Shown here: positions 1-10,300 of the stretch, piece by piece
Position numbering within the stretch: the first letter of the stretch is position 1
Layout: each line of letters begins with the position of its first letter
NCBI GenBank assembly: GCA_022841625.1
Contig: JALHRD010000012.1
Location: forward strand, 84,606-148,605
Source of the DNA: Xanthobacteraceae bacterium
GTDB lineage: Bacteria; Pseudomonadota; Alphaproteobacteria; Rhizobiales; Xanthobacteraceae
Length of the DNA stretch: 64,000 nucleotides
Direction: 5' to 3'
The notes under the pieces: generated by a model
The model's input: only the letters and a program-made list of their open reading frames with translations
The model's database searches: none
What the model was told of the DNA's origin: nothing
Made by a program: the position numbers and the translations under genes

Positions 1-527
1 AGTATCCGAATGTGTCCGATCTCCTCAAAACCATCGGCGTTCGGGTCGAAACGATCAAATCGTCGCCGCTGAAGGCTGCCCCCTCCGGTTTCGAGCCGAC
101 CAGCCCTGAGGCGCGCGAGGCGGTCGAGGATATCGTCAAGGACTCCTATGCCTGGTTCAAGGATCTGGTGCAGAAACGACGCAATATGGACGACGCCACA
201 CTCGCAAGGGTGTCCGACGGACGGGTCTTCACCGGCCGCCAGGGCCTGGCGCTCAGGCTCGTCGATGAGCTGGGCGGCGAACGGGCTGCGATTGCCTGGT
301 TGGAGAAGGAGAAAAAGATCGATCCAGGAACCCCGGTTCGGGATTTTCGGCTTCGCGACCGATTCGGCGATCTGCCTTTCCTCCGTACGGCGGCGCTGAC
401 GTTGCTCGACGGCGTCGGGCTTGGTTCGCTCGCCGAGCGGCTTGATGGACTTGGTGCGATCCAGGCTATCGAGCGTCTCAACCTTGACGGTCTATTGGCG
501 CTTTGGCACCCTCCGGCTGCCAACTGA
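1..527 (+). CDS. sppA: Signal peptide peptidase SppA, C-terminal part (5' end outside window)
   Basis: The reading frame is already open at the first base, so only the last ~175 residues of the protein are present. The retained part has the S49-family C-terminal pattern: a segment near the start reading YPNVSDLLKTIGV, then a helical stretch with VSDGRVFTGRQGL and VDELGG, which is typical of the region after the catalytic Ser of SppA-type proteases. Family members are inner-membrane enzymes that degrade leftover signal peptides. The catalytic Ser and Lys and the N-terminal membrane anchor would lie upstream of the window. A GTG at base 12 is simply an internal Val codon. The gene is followed after ~100 bases by ihfB, an order I recall from rhizobial chromosomes. 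Confidence 0.85.
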   Translation, partial: YPNVSDLLKTIGVRVETIKSSPLKAAPSGFEPTSPEAREAVEDIVKDSYAWFKDLVQKRRNMDDATLARVSDGRVFTGRQGLALRLVDELGGERAAIAWLEKEKKIDPGTPVRDFRLRDRFGDLPFLRTAALTLLDGVGLGSLAERLDGLGAIQAIERLNLDGLLALWHPPAAN

Positions 528-629
528 TGGACCGAAGCCAAGGCATCGGCGTGTCGCAGCACGTGGAGCCCGACTTTGACGGAGCAACCAGCGTTTGTTT
601 ACGTCAGCCGGCAAAGGGGACGACATCCA

Positions 630-929
630 ATGATTAAGTCCGAGCTTGTGCAGAACATTGCATCGCAGAACCCGCATCTGTATCAGCGCGACGTTGAGAA
701 CATCGTCAATGCGATCCTGGGCGAGATTGTCGCCGCCATGGCACGTGGCGATCGCGTTGAGCTGCGCGGTTTTGGGGCGTTTTCGGTAAAGCATCGGCCG
801 GCCCGCACTGGTCGCAATCCGCGCACCGGAGCGCATGTTTCGGTCGGTAAGAAATCCGTGCCGTTCTTTAAGACCGGAAAGGAAATGCGCGAGCGACTCA
901 ATCGCCCGGCATCAACCGATGTGGCGTGA
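630..929 (+). CDS. ihfB: Integration host factor subunit beta
   Basis: This is a 99-residue HU/IHF-family DNA-bending protein. The start is the ATG that gives MIKSELVQ, preceded by a GGGGA box about eight bases upstream; an in-frame GTG further upstream (576) lacks this support. Family hallmarks are visible: [10 protein letters not shown], then the arm region RTGRNPRTG with the Pro that intercalates DNA, and the closing [16 protein letters not shown]-beta pairs with IHF-alpha (not in this window) to bend DNA sharply at sites used in recombination and transcription. The length matches the family. It lies between sppA and lapA, a neighbourhood common in proteobacteria. Confidence 0.95.
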   Translation: MIKSELVQNIASQNPHLYQRDVENIVNAILGEIVAAMARGDRVELRGFGAFSVKHRPARTGRNPRTGAHVSVGKKSVPFFKTGKEMRERLNRPASTDVA

Positions 930-1009
930 TTCCCAATAGTGGGCTCGGCGGTCGGTCGAGTGCGCACTGAGCAATCAACTGAACGCGCTGATGGCGCGGT
1001 AAGACGATT

Positions 1010-1384
1010 ATGATCCGCAAGATCGTCAAGGCGCTCGTCCTGATCCCACTGGCAATCGTGATCGTCTCGTTTGCGGTTGCCAACCGGCAGATTGTGACCG
1101 TTTCATTCGATCCATTCGACCGGGTTGAACCTGCGATTTCGCTTTCGGCGCCGCTTTATGTGCTCATCATGACATTGGTCATCGTTGGTGTGATTGTGGG
1201 CGGCCTGGCGGCCTGGCTCCGACAAGGTAAGTGGCGCTGGCGGGCCCGCCTGGCGGAATCGCAGGCTCGCGATCTGCGGGCGGAAATCGACGACCTCAAG
1301 CGGCGCGACGCCGCGAAGCTATCGGGGACGCCGGCGGCGGTCGGCCATGCCCCTCGGCTGAGCATCCCGCCGCCCGCAGAATGA
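1010..1384 (+). CDS. lapA: LapA (DUF1049) family inner-membrane protein
   Basis: This is a 124-residue protein with two hydrophobic segments at about residues 6-26 and 46-68. A charged, probably coiled-coil tail follows (about 76-108). The first segment ends in ANRQIVTVSFDPF, the sequence style of the LapA/DUF1049 family, which in E. coli works with LapB in lipopolysaccharide assembly control. Its place just downstream of ihfB matches the usual ihfB-lapA pairing. No lapB is present in the window, so the exact role in this organism is inferred from the family only. Confidence 0.8.
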   Translation: MIRKIVKALVLIPLAIVIVSFAVANRQIVTVSFDPFDRVEPAISLSAPLYVLIMTLVIVGVIVGGLAAWLRQGKWRWRARLAESQARDLRAEIDDLKRRDAAKLSGTPAAVGHAPRLSIPPPAE

Positions 1385-1475
1385 GCGTCTGCCGGTCGGA
1401 CCTCTGCGCCGAGGAGGCAAGACAAACCGCTCAGGCCACATTATAACCGCCGTGCAACGAAACATGGCTTTCAAG

Positions 1476-2153
1476 ATGTCCGTAGAAATCAAGATTTGTG
1501 GCTTGATGACGCCCGCGATGGTCGAAGTGGCGCTCGATGCCGGTGCCGATTTCGTCGGCTTCGTGTTCTTTGCGCCGTCGCCGCGCAATATCGGTTTTGA
1601 GGCCGCCCGCGCGCTTGGCGAGCGGGTGCGCGGCCGTGCGCGTAAGGTCGCGCTGTCGGTCAACGCCGACAATGATTTTCTTGCCGCATGCATCGACGTT
1701 CTTAAACCCGATATGCTGCAACTGCACGGTCGGGAGACGCCAGAACGCGTCGGCGTTGTGCGTTCGCGCTTCGGACTACCGGTCATGAAGGCGCTGCCAA
1801 TTGAGGAGCGCTCGGACCTCTCGCCGATCCGGCTGTTTGCCGGCGTTGCGGACCGATTGATCTTCGATGCGCGCCCGCCACGCGACGCCACCCGTCCCGG
1901 CGGGCTTGGCAAGAGCTTCGACTGGACGCTGCTGGCCGGGGTCAATCCGGGGGTGCCTTACATGTTGTCGGGCGGACTCGACGAGTCGAATGTCGCCGAG
2001 GCGTTGCGCATCACCGGCGCGAGTGCCGTCGACGTATCCTCCGGTGTCGAGCACGCACCGGGTATCAAAGACGCCGACAAGATTCTCGGCTTTGTGCGCG
2101 CTGTCCGTCGGTTTAGCGAAGGGTCGGTGCGGAAAGTGGCAGGCGGCGCATGA
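1476..2153 (+). CDS. trpF: Phosphoribosylanthranilate isomerase
   Basis: TrpF performs the third dedicated step of tryptophan synthesis, an Amadori rearrangement of phosphoribosylanthranilate. The N-terminus [11 protein letters not shown] carries the catalytic Cys of the KICG motif. The general acid Asp is seen in FDARPP, and GGLDESNV and SSGVE near the C-terminus form the phosphate-binding part of the TIM barrel. The ATG at 1476 gives the conventional N-terminus; in-frame alternatives are ATG 1464 and GTG 1452, and no strong ribosome site decides between them. The stop overlaps the trpB start in an ATGA arrangement, so the two are probably translationally coupled. Confidence 0.93.
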   Translation: MSVEIKICGLMTPAMVEVALDAGADFVGFVFFAPSPRNIGFEAARALGERVRGRARKVALSVNADNDFLAACIDVLKPDMLQLHGRETPERVGVVRSRFGLPVMKALPIEERSDLSPIRLFAGVADRLIFDARPPRDATRPGGLGKSFDWTLLAGVNPGVPYMLSGGLDESNVAEALRITGASAVDVSSGVEHAPGIKDADKILGFVRAVRRFSEGSVRKVAGGA

Positions 2154-3370
2154 CGGTCCAGCGGCAACCGAATTCGTTTCGCACCGGGCCCGATGAGCGC
2201 GGCCATTTCGGCATCTATGGCGGTCGGTTCGTTGCAGAAACCTTGATGCCGCAAATTTTGGAACTGGAAGCGGCCTATGCCAAGGCTAAAGCCGATCCGG
2301 CGTTCAAGCGCGAGATGGATGGGCATCTCGCAAATTACGTCGGTCGGCCCTCGCCACTTTATTTCGCCGAGCGCCTGACTGCTCACCTTGACGGCGCCAA
2401 AATCTATTTCAAGCGCGAGGACCTCAATCACACCGGCGCGCATAAAGTGAACAATGTGCTTGGCCAAATCATGTTGGCAAAGCGCATGGGCAAGCTGCGG
2501 ATCATTGCCGAGACCGGCGCCGGTATGCACGGCGTCGCCACCGCGACGATGTGCGCGAAGTTCGGGCTGCAATGCATTGTCTATATGGGCTCGGTTGATG
2601 TTGCGCGGCAGCAGCCCAATGTGCTGCGCATGAAGGCGCTCGGCGCCAAGGTCGTGCCGGTCGAATCCGGATCGAAGACGCTCAAGGATGCGATGAATGA
2701 GGCGCTGCGCGACTGGGTCACCAATGTCGGCAACACATTCTATTGCATCGGCACCGTCGCCGGCCCGCATCCTTATCCGATGATGGTTCGCGACTTCCAA
2801 TGCGTGATCGGAAACGAAACCCGCGAGCAGATCCAGACGCTTGAGGGGCGGCTACCGAATGCGCTGATCGCCTGTATCGGCGGCGGTTCAAATGCAATGG
2901 GCCTGTTCCATCCGTTTCTCGACGACAAGGACATCGATATCTACGGGGTCGAGGCTGCCGGCCACGGTCTCAACACCGGCATGCATGCGGCATCGGTCGC
3001 GGGTGGCCGGCCCGGCGTTCTGCATGGTAACCGCACCTATCTCTTGATGAACGACGACGGTCAGATCAACGAGGCGCATTCGATCTCGGCCGGTCTCGAC
3101 TATCCCGGCATCGGACCTGAGCATGCCTGGCTTAATGACGTCGGCCGCGTGACATTTCTCTCCGCAACCGACACGGAAGCGTTGGCGGCATTTCAGCTCT
3201 GCTGCCGGCTCGAAGGCATTATCCCGGCGTTGGAGCCGGCACATGCGCTCGCGCGCGTGATCGACATCGCGCCGAACAAGCCGAAGGACTATCTGATGGT
3301 GCTGAACATGTCGGGGCGCGGCGACAAAGATCTGGCGTCGGTAGCCGAACATCTTAGCGCGATACTCTAG
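2150..3370 (+). CDS. trpB: Tryptophan synthase beta chain
   Basis: This 406-residue PLP enzyme condenses indole with serine to form tryptophan, as half of the alpha2-beta2 complex with TrpA. The Schiff-base lysine is Lys99 in [10 protein letters not shown]. The phosphate-binding loop is [10 protein letters not shown], and the substrate loop ETGAGMHG is also present. Length and all core motifs are normal. The ATG overlaps the trpF stop (ATGA). Downstream, a 69-residue membrane ORF separates it from trpA, which is unusual because trpB and trpA are normally adjacent. Confidence 0.97.
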   Translation: MTVQRQPNSFRTGPDERGHFGIYGGRFVAETLMPQILELEAAYAKAKADPAFKREMDGHLANYVGRPSPLYFAERLTAHLDGAKIYFKREDLNHTGAHKVNNVLGQIMLAKRMGKLRIIAETGAGMHGVATATMCAKFGLQCIVYMGSVDVARQQPNVLRMKALGAKVVPVESGSKTLKDAMNEALRDWVTNVGNTFYCIGTVAGPHPYPMMVRDFQCVIGNETREQIQTLEGRLPNALIACIGGGSNAMGLFHPFLDDKDIDIYGVEAAGHGLNTGMHAASVAGGRPGVLHGNRTYLLMNDDGQINEAHSISAGLDYPGIGPEHAWLNDVGRVTFLSATDTEALAAFQLCCRLEGIIPALEPAHALARVIDIAPNKPKDYLMVLNMSGRGDKDLASVAEHLSAIL

Positions 3371-3386
3371 GGAATTAGGAGCATCT

Positions 3387-3596
3387 TTGTATAACCGGCA
3401 AAAAATCGTCGGATGGTTGCTTGTGATCGCTTCGGCGGCCTATCTCGCCTATTTCCTGCGAGTCAGGGTACTGACGCCGGGACCGCTACTGTCGGGTAAG
3501 GACTGGTTCAATTTGATCACTGCGTTTGCCACGCTGATCGTCGGAGTCGCCAATGTTCGGCTCGCGGCAATGCGCGAGCAGCGGCGGCGGGATTAG
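3387..3596 (+). CDS. Small membrane protein between trpB and trpA
   Basis: This is a 69-residue ORF starting at TTG, with an AGGAG ribosome site five bases upstream, so the rare start is well supported. Two hydrophobic stretches are visible at about residues 9-25 and 42-60, with a basic C-terminus (REQRRRD), suggesting a two-pass inner-membrane protein. It starts 16 bases after trpB and ends 10 bases before the trpA start, so it sits inside the trp operon. I do not recognise a family. It could be lineage-specific, and no link to tryptophan synthesis is visible in the sequence. Confidence 0.6.
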   Translation: MYNRQKIVGWLLVIASAAYLAYFLRVRVLTPGPLLSGKDWFNLITAFATLIVGVANVRLAAMREQRRRD

Positions 3597-3606
3597 TACG
3601 GAACGC

Positions 3607-4440
3607 ATGACCACGCGCATCGATCGACAATTCACAGCGTTGAAGGCGCAAGGCCGCGCCGCGTTAGTCACGTTCATGACCGCGGGCGATCCGGACACCG
3701 ACACAGCGCTCGCGATTCTCAAGGCATTACCCGCGGCCGGAGCCGACGTGATCGAACTCGGCATGCCCTTCACCGATCCGATGGCTGACGGCCCGGCGAT
3801 TCAGGCGTCATCGCAGCGCGCGCTCAAGGCCGGCCAAAATATGAAAAAAACGCTCGCCATGGTTCGCGAATTTCGTGCCGGCGACGATAGCACGCCGATC
3901 GTGTTGATGGGTTATTACAATCCCATCTACATCTATGGCGTTATCAAATTTTTGGCCGATGCCAAGTCGGCGGGCGTTGACGGTCTGATTGTTGTCGATC
4001 TGCCGCCCGAGGAGGACGAGGAACTGTGCCTGCCGGCACTCAAGGCCGGCCTTAACTTCATTCGCCTTGCGACGCCCACCACCGATGACAAGCGGCTGCC
4101 GGCGGTGCTCGCGAACACCTCGGGTTTCGTCTATTATGTTTCGATTACCGGCATCACCGGCACGGCTGCGCCCGATGCATCGCGCGTTGCCGATGCGGTG
4201 ACCCGGATCAAGCGCCACACGAAGTTACCGGTTGCGGTCGGTTTTGGGGTAAAGACCGCCGAGCAGGCGCGCGCAATCGCGCAGGGCGCGGATGGTGTGG
4301 TGGTTGGTTCCGCCCTGGTCGACGCGTTGCGGGCGACCCTCGATGCGGACGGCCGAGCCGGGGCAAGCTCGGTGAATGCGGTAACCACTTTGGTTGCGAG
4401 TCTGGCTGCGGGCGTTCGCGCGGCCAAGCGCGGGAATTGA
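3607..4440 (+). CDS. trpA: Tryptophan synthase alpha chain
   Basis: This 277-residue TIM-barrel enzyme cleaves indole-3-glycerol phosphate to indole, which is channelled to TrpB. The catalytic Glu and Asp are in [15 protein letters not shown], and the phosphate-binding motif is [10 protein letters not shown] followed by [12 protein letters not shown]. The start chosen is the ATG giving MTTRIDRQF, the usual N-terminus; the frame is open upstream to 3553, but that part overlaps the small membrane ORF. It follows that ORF by 10 bases and ends 136 bases before accD. Confidence 0.96.
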   Translation: MTTRIDRQFTALKAQGRAALVTFMTAGDPDTDTALAILKALPAAGADVIELGMPFTDPMADGPAIQASSQRALKAGQNMKKTLAMVREFRAGDDSTPIVLMGYYNPIYIYGVIKFLADAKSAGVDGLIVVDLPPEEDEELCLPALKAGLNFIRLATPTTDDKRLPAVLANTSGFVYYVSITGITGTAAPDASRVADAVTRIKRHTKLPVAVGFGVKTAEQARAIAQGADGVVVGSALVDALRATLDADGRAGASSVNAVTTLVASLAAGVRAAKRGN

Positions 4441-4576
4441 GGATGGGTCCTGCTGTGCCGAATCAATGCGCGCGGTTCGTCATTGCAGGGCCGGTCGCGA
4501 CCATCCATATTAATCGTGATGGTGCGAATCCTGGCTCCACGCAAAGCGCCGCTGCGCGCACATTTGAGCAACTGAT

Positions 4577-5506
4577 ATGAATTGGATTTCCAACGTCGTT
4601 CGCCCGAAGATTCGCAGCTTCCTTAACCGGCGCGAATCTCCGGAAAATTTATGGATCAAGTGCCCGGAGACCGGCCAGCTGGTCTTTTACAAGGACGTGG
4701 AGGCGAACCAATTCGTCATTCCGGGCTCTAATTATCACATGCGCATGAGTGCGACCGCGCGCATGAAGTCAATCTTCGACAACGAAACCTGGTTCGACAT
4801 CGCTGTGCCGGACGCGCCGACCGATCCGCTGAAATTCCGCGATGAACGCCGTTATGCCGATCGTCTTAAGGATGCGCGCAACAAGACCGGCACGGTGGAC
4901 GCGATTAAGCTGGGATACGGAAAGCTCGATGGGCTGCCGGTGGTGGTGGCCGTGCAGGATTTCGATTTCATGGGCGGCTCGCTTGGCATGGCGGCTGGCG
5001 AGGCGGTCGTCAAAGGGCTCGAAATGGCGGTGGAGAAGCGCACGCCTTTCATCATGTTCGCCGCCTCCGGCGGTGCGCGGATGCAGGAAGGCATCTTGTC
5101 GCTGATGCAATTGCCGCGCACGACGGTGGCGGTGCAGCTGCTGCGCGAAGTGGGCAAGCCGTATATCGTCGTTCTCACCAATCCAACGACAGGCGGAGTC
5201 ACGGCCTCCTATGGCATGCTTGGCGACATTCACCTTGCGGAGCCGGGGGCGCTCATTGGCTTCGCCGGACCGCGCGTCATCGAGCAGACCATCCGTGAAA
5301 AGCTGCCGGAAGGATTCCAGCGCTCGGAATATCTTCGAGAGCGCGGCATGGTGGACATGGTGGTGCCGCGCCAGGCATTGCGCCCGACACTTTCCAATAT
5401 CTGCCGGCTACTCACCAAATCGCCGGCGGCTGTGCCAACGACAGGCCCGGCAGCCACGCCGTTACCCCTTCAGAGCGACGAGCAGCCCATCCCGGCAAAC
5501 GTGTAG
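4577..5506 (+). CDS. accD: Acetyl-CoA carboxylase carboxyltransferase subunit beta
   Basis: This is the 309-residue beta subunit of the carboxyltransferase that makes malonyl-CoA for fatty acid synthesis. Crotonase-fold motifs are clear: [21 protein letters not shown] and [17 protein letters not shown]. The N-terminal region that forms a four-cysteine zinc ribbon in E. coli reads [18 protein letters not shown] and has one cysteine in place of the CxxC pairs, so the ribbon appears degenerate; I recall this from related alphaproteobacteria. The accD-folC pair after trpBA is conserved in many proteobacteria. The start ATG follows a short 136-base gap after trpA. Confidence 0.96.
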   Translation: MNWISNVVRPKIRSFLNRRESPENLWIKCPETGQLVFYKDVEANQFVIPGSNYHMRMSATARMKSIFDNETWFDIAVPDAPTDPLKFRDERRYADRLKDARNKTGTVDAIKLGYGKLDGLPVVVAVQDFDFMGGSLGMAAGEAVVKGLEMAVEKRTPFIMFAASGGARMQEGILSLMQLPRTTVAVQLLREVGKPYIVVLTNPTTGGVTASYGMLGDIHLAEPGALIGFAGPRVIEQTIREKLPEGFQRSEYLRERGMVDMVVPRQALRPTLSNICRLLTKSPAAVPTTGPAATPLPLQSDEQPIPANV

Positions 5507-5599
5507 CGTCATTCGGCGGTTTGAATGATTGGTTGTGCTGCGTGGGACTAGGTCGCGCCACATTGGCTTCGTCTGTGAATGGTAACCGGTCGCTGAGGC

Positions 5600-6916
5600 A
5601 TGCCTTCCATCGATACCACGATTACGCGGCTCCTGGCGCTGCATCCGAAGCTGATCGACCTCTCGCTCGATCGCATGTTGCGGTTGCTTGCCGCACTCGG
5701 GCATCCGGAACGCAAGCTGCCGCCGGTCATTCACGTCGCTGGGACCAATGGCAAGGGCTCGACCATTGCTTTCATGCGCGCCATTCTTGAGGCGGCCGGC
5801 TTGCGCGTACATGTCTATACCTCGCCGCATCTGGTTCGGTTCAATGAGCGCTTTCGCATCGGTCAGGTGGGCGAAGGCGCGTTGGTTGCCGATGATGACC
5901 TGCTGCGCGCATTGGAGGAATGCGAGCGGGCCAATGCCGGTCAGCCGATTACCGTGTTTGAGATCACGACTGCGGCGGGCATGCTTTTGTTTGCGCGCCA
6001 TCCGGCCGACATCTTGCTCCTGGAGGTCGGGCTTGGGGGCCGGCTCGATGCAACAAACGTGGTCGCGCAGCCGCTCGCCACCGTCATCACGCCGATCTCG
6101 TTCGATCATGCCGAGTATCTTGGCGACAGCATCGCCAAGATCGCAGCCGAGAAGGCTGGAGTATTGAAGCCAAATGTTCCGGCCATCGTTGCCGCGCAAC
6201 CGCGGGATGCGTTGGTGGTCATTGAGCGCACCGCTGTGCGCATCGGTGCGCCGACGACGATCGCCGGAGAGGGGTGGACCGCGAGCGAGGAACGGGGTCG
6301 GCTGGTCTATCAAGACGAGGCCGGACTGCTTGATTTGCCGGCGCCGCGGCTGCCCGGAAGGCACCAATTCGAGAACGCTGGCGTTGCGATTGCGACCTTG
6401 CGTGCATTGCCGGGGTTGGGCGTCAGGCCCAAAGATTTTGAAGCGATCGCCAGGACAGAGTGGCCGGCGCGCATGCAGCGGCTGTCGCAGGGGCGGCTGC
6501 CGGGCGTGCTGCCGGCAGGCAGCGAACTCTGGCTCGATGGCGGCCATAACGCCGATGGTGGTCGGGCGGTGGCTAATGCGCTCGCCGATCTTGAGGAGCG
6601 GGTGCCGCGTCCGCTGGTGCTGATCGTCGGGATGCTCGCCAGCAAGGATTCCGCTGCGTTTTTGCGAAATTTCTCCGGGCTGGCGCGCCGTCTAATTGCT
6701 GTGCCAATTCCCGACCAGCCAAAATGCATGCCGGCAGCCGCGATTGCGGATCTGGCGCGTTCCGCCGATATCCCAGCGCAGAGTTGCGACGATCTCGCGC
6801 ATGCGTTGACCACGGTCAACGCTCTTGCGCTCAACCCGCCGCCCCGGGTCATGATTACGGGATCACTCTATCTGGCCGGCGCGGTGCTTAATGCCAACGG
6901 TACGCCGCTGCGTTGA
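5600..6916 (+). CDS. folC: Bifunctional dihydrofolate synthase / folylpolyglutamate synthase
   Basis: This 438-residue Mur-ligase-family enzyme adds glutamate to dihydropteroate and then extends polyglutamate tails on folates. The ATP loop is HVAGTNGKGST. The family motifs TSPHL, LEVGLGGRLDATN and DGGHN are in the right order. The start ATG gives MPSIDTTITRLLALHPK. It lies 93 bases after accD and faces trxA, whose stop codon is only 7 bases beyond the folC stop, so the two genes converge. Confidence 0.95.
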   Translation: MPSIDTTITRLLALHPKLIDLSLDRMLRLLAALGHPERKLPPVIHVAGTNGKGSTIAFMRAILEAAGLRVHVYTSPHLVRFNERFRIGQVGEGALVADDDLLRALEECERANAGQPITVFEITTAAGMLLFARHPADILLLEVGLGGRLDATNVVAQPLATVITPISFDHAEYLGDSIAKIAAEKAGVLKPNVPAIVAAQPRDALVVIERTAVRIGAPTTIAGEGWTASEERGRLVYQDEAGLLDLPAPRLPGRHQFENAGVAIATLRALPGLGVRPKDFEAIARTEWPARMQRLSQGRLPGVLPAGSELWLDGGHNADGGRAVANALADLEERVPRPLVLIVGMLASKDSAAFLRNFSGLARRLIAVPIPDQPKCMPAAAIADLARSADIPAQSCDDLAHALTTVNALALNPPPRVMITGSLYLAGAVLNANGTPLR

Positions 6917-6922
6917 ACGTCC

Positions 6923-7243
6923 TTAGACCGCCGCCGATATCCACTGCTCAAGTTTTTGCTTGGGCGCGGCGCCGATCTGGCGCGATGACATATCGCCGTT
7001 CTTGAAGATCAGCAGCGTCGGAATTGATTGGATATTATACTTTGCCGCAGTTTGCGGATTTTCGTCGACATTGAGTTTGACGATCTTGACCTTGTCGCCG
7101 AGCGAGCCGGCGATTTCTTCCAGAGCCGGCGCAATCATCCGGCAGGGGCCGCACCATTCCGCCCAGAAATCGACGACCACGGGGCCCGTGGCCTTCAACA
7201 CCTCCGATTCGAAGGTGGCATCAGAAACCTTGCCGACGGACAT
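6923..7243 (-). CDS. trxA: Thioredoxin 1
   Basis: This is a 106-residue thioredoxin with the active site WAEWCGPCR and the cis-Pro in QSIPTLLIFKNG. It reduces disulfides in cytoplasmic proteins using electrons from thioredoxin reductase. The chosen ATG yields the normal family length; an open extension of 26 codons upstream has no similarity. A GAGG sequence about seven bases before the ATG serves as ribosome site. It is the last gene of the minus-strand series divL...addB-addA-trxA, 85 bases downstream of addA. Confidence 0.97.
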   Translation of the reverse strand: MSVGKVSDATFESEVLKATGPVVVDFWAEWCGPCRMIAPALEEIAGSLGDKVKIVKLNVDENPQTAAKYNIQSIPTLLIFKNGDMSSRQIGAAPKQKLEQWISAAV

Positions 7244-7328
7244 GGGTACCTCGTTTATGCTGGAGGGGGCGATTGAACGATTGTGGAGCGCGAACCTATG
7301 AACGCCTCCTGAGTCCGTCAAGCCGGTT

Positions 7329-10300
7329 TCACGCAGAGCTGACCGCGATCAGCGCCGCATCCATGGCTGCGGCCGAAATCTCCATGAGATCAGGAACTTC
7401 CGTCCAAATCAGCGCGGCGCGCACGGGTTTGCCGGGATAAAGTCGGGTGAGTACGGCGCGGTAAAGCGCGAGCTGCGCCACGTATCCGGCCGGTACGGCG
7501 TCGTGCGTGCGGGGCGGCCCACGATTGGTCTTGTAGTCGGCAATGAGAATTATGTCCTGGGTCACGACCAGGCGGTCCACCACACCGGCGACGGAATGGC
7601 TGCGCCCGCCGTAATCGACGCGACCGACGATTGGAACTTCGGCCGCGCTGCCGTCAGCGAACAGCGCGACGAAGTCCGGGTGCTCGATCACGCGAAGGGC
7701 CTTGCGCACGAGATCGTCGCTTTCGTCAGAGCCGAGATTCTGGTGTCGGCTTGCGAGAAAGCGCCGGGCGGCCTGCGCGCGCTGCCCCGGCGCTACCCCG
7801 GGGAGTGATTGCAGCAGCCGGTGCATGACAACGCCGCGGGCCATCGCCTGCCGTCGCGCGGCGTCGTACGAGGGTGCGATTGGCCCGGTCTGGTCATAGA
7901 GTTGCGATGGCGAGAGTGGCGCCGCCGGTGCTCCCGTGGACGGCGCAGCGCGGCTGAGCCAGGCCGGGCGCTCGGGAGCCGGCGCCGGCTCCGGTGCGGT
8001 GGTGAACGGTGACAACACTTCGGGTCCCGCCGGCGTCTTACGATAGCGCAGCACCGTTCCCTCGCCGAAATCGGCGGGTTCTTCGGTGCAGTGCTGCGCG
8101 AGCGCCTTAACGATCAGATCGTACCAGCAGCCCTCGTGGAGTTTTTTTTGTCCAACGGCGCCGCAAATCACCAGGCGATTGGCAGCGCGCGTCATGGCGA
8201 CATAGAGCAGCCGGCGGTATTCATCGACCGCATCGGCGCTGGCGGCCATGCGGGCGGCGTTGATGGGTTTGGTATCCTCGCGTTTGCTGGGCATCCAGAT
8301 CAGCGGACGTGGCGCTCCCGGCACGGCCTCCTTCGACTGAAGCTCCAACAGGCGTGGCTGATGGTGAATCGGCCCCTGGGGGTCTGTCGTCGTGTCGGCA
8401 AGGATGACAATCGGTGCTTCCAATCCCTTAGCGCCGTGGACGGTCATCACCCGAACCTCGTCGCGTGCGATTTCCATGTCGCGCTTGATCTCGGCGGAAG
8501 CGGTGCGCATCCAGGCGACGAAGCCCTGCAATGAATGTGTTTCGCGGCTTTCGTAAATCAGAGCCAAATTGAGAAACTCATCGATTACGTCATTGGCTTC
8601 GGGTCCCAATCGCGCCAGGAATCGCTTTCGCGCTCGATCGGCGCCGAGCAGCTTGGCGTAAAACGCAAACGGCGTCAGTCGCTGCGCATCATGCGCGATT
8701 GCATCGAGGCGCGCAGCGATCTCTGGCCGGCGCTCCAACAGGGTCGAGCGTAAGTTGCCGGCACGATCCCATGCGAGCGCAAACAATTCATCTTCGGTCA
8801 AGCCAAAGAGCGGGCTTTTGAGTATGGTCGCGAGCGCAAGATCGTCCTCCGGCAGCAACACCGCATCGGCAAGCGCCAGGAGGTCCATCACCGCGATATG
8901 CTCCGTCAGGACCAGCCGGTCGGCGCCCGCTACGTCGACGGCCTCATTCTTGAGCGCGCGGATAATCGCTTCAAACAGCGGTCCGCGCTGGCGCACCAGG
9001 ACGAGAATATCGCCCGGTCGCACCGCATGGCGCTCCGTGCCGGTGCCGACGGGTTCCCTGCGATCGATCCATCCGCGCACGGCCTTGGCGATCTGGCGCG
9101 CCAGCTTGACGCGCGGGCTCGTTGCCGCGGTCCTGTCGAATGGCGCATCCCATGGCTGGACCGGTTCGCGCTTTTCGGCTTCGATTAGCGGCCAGACCTC
9201 GATAAAGCCCGGCGCGGCATCGGGTAGGGCAAGATGCGCGGAGATTCCACCCTGGTCTGCGGTGACGCTGTGGAACACCGATTGCTCCGCAAATACGTGC
9301 TCCACGGCCGTCAGGACGCTGTCGTTTGAGCGGAATGAATATGCGAGCCGGACATCGCGCCAATCAATCGCGGCCGCTTTGAATTTTTGTCGAAAGCTAC
9401 GCTGCTTCTCATCGAACGCGCGCGGATCGGCGCCCTGAAATGAGAAGATCGATTGCTTGTCGTCGCCGACCGCAAAAACCGATCGCCGGAGCGTCCCGCG
9501 CGCGCCCGCGCCGGCAGCAAACTCCGATACCAAATGTTCAATGATAGTCCATTGCTCCGGACTCGTATCCTGGGCTTCATCGATCAACAAATGATCGATG
9601 CCGAGGTCCAGCTTGTAGTGGACCCACGCCGCGCTGACGCGGGTGAGGAGCGCGCGCGTCTTGGCGATGAGGTCGTCGTAGTCGAGAACGCCACGCGCTT
9701 CCTTCTCGATGCGATAGCGTTGAATTGCCGCATTGGCGAGCGTCAGCAGTGCGGCGGTCCGGGTGCGCGCGATGATCGCGCGCTGGCGCTCGAGCATGGC
9801 GCAAACACGCTCTTGTTCATCGAGGAAACGCCTGCAAAGGACCGGATGGCTATCCCGCAGACCTTTAGTGACGATGCTTGCCTTTGGGGTTCCGGCGGCG
9901 GTGCAGAAAATCGACAGCAGCACCGCCTGTCGCTCCGTGTCGGCTGTGGACTGCAAGCGCGTCAACCGCTCGGCCTGTTCGCGATCGGTCTTGGAGCCCT
10001 GCGCGAGAATTGCGATCAGTGCCCGCCGCTCGGTCGGTGTAAGCAGCGCGTTGTCGAATAATTCACTTTTAACACGCTCAAGCGAATCGTCGGGCGCGAT
10101 TCCGAGCGCCCGCGACAATTCTGCCAAGGCCGCATCGACGGTGCCGGCTTCCGCCACCCATGCGGCGATCGCGTCGCGCTGATGGATCGCCTCGGTAAGC
10201 GCGAGTTGGAATGCGAAATCGTCGGTCAGCGCAATAATGCTCGTCAGCGCGCGGCCTTCGGGGCTGTCCGGTTGCGCCGCCGCGGCAAGTAGGACATCGC

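Noticed and set aside
5462..6547. Long open frame of 361 codons on the minus strand
   Set aside because: It is antisense to folC, which has all family motifs; the minus frame has His/Arg-rich composition typical of a shadow.
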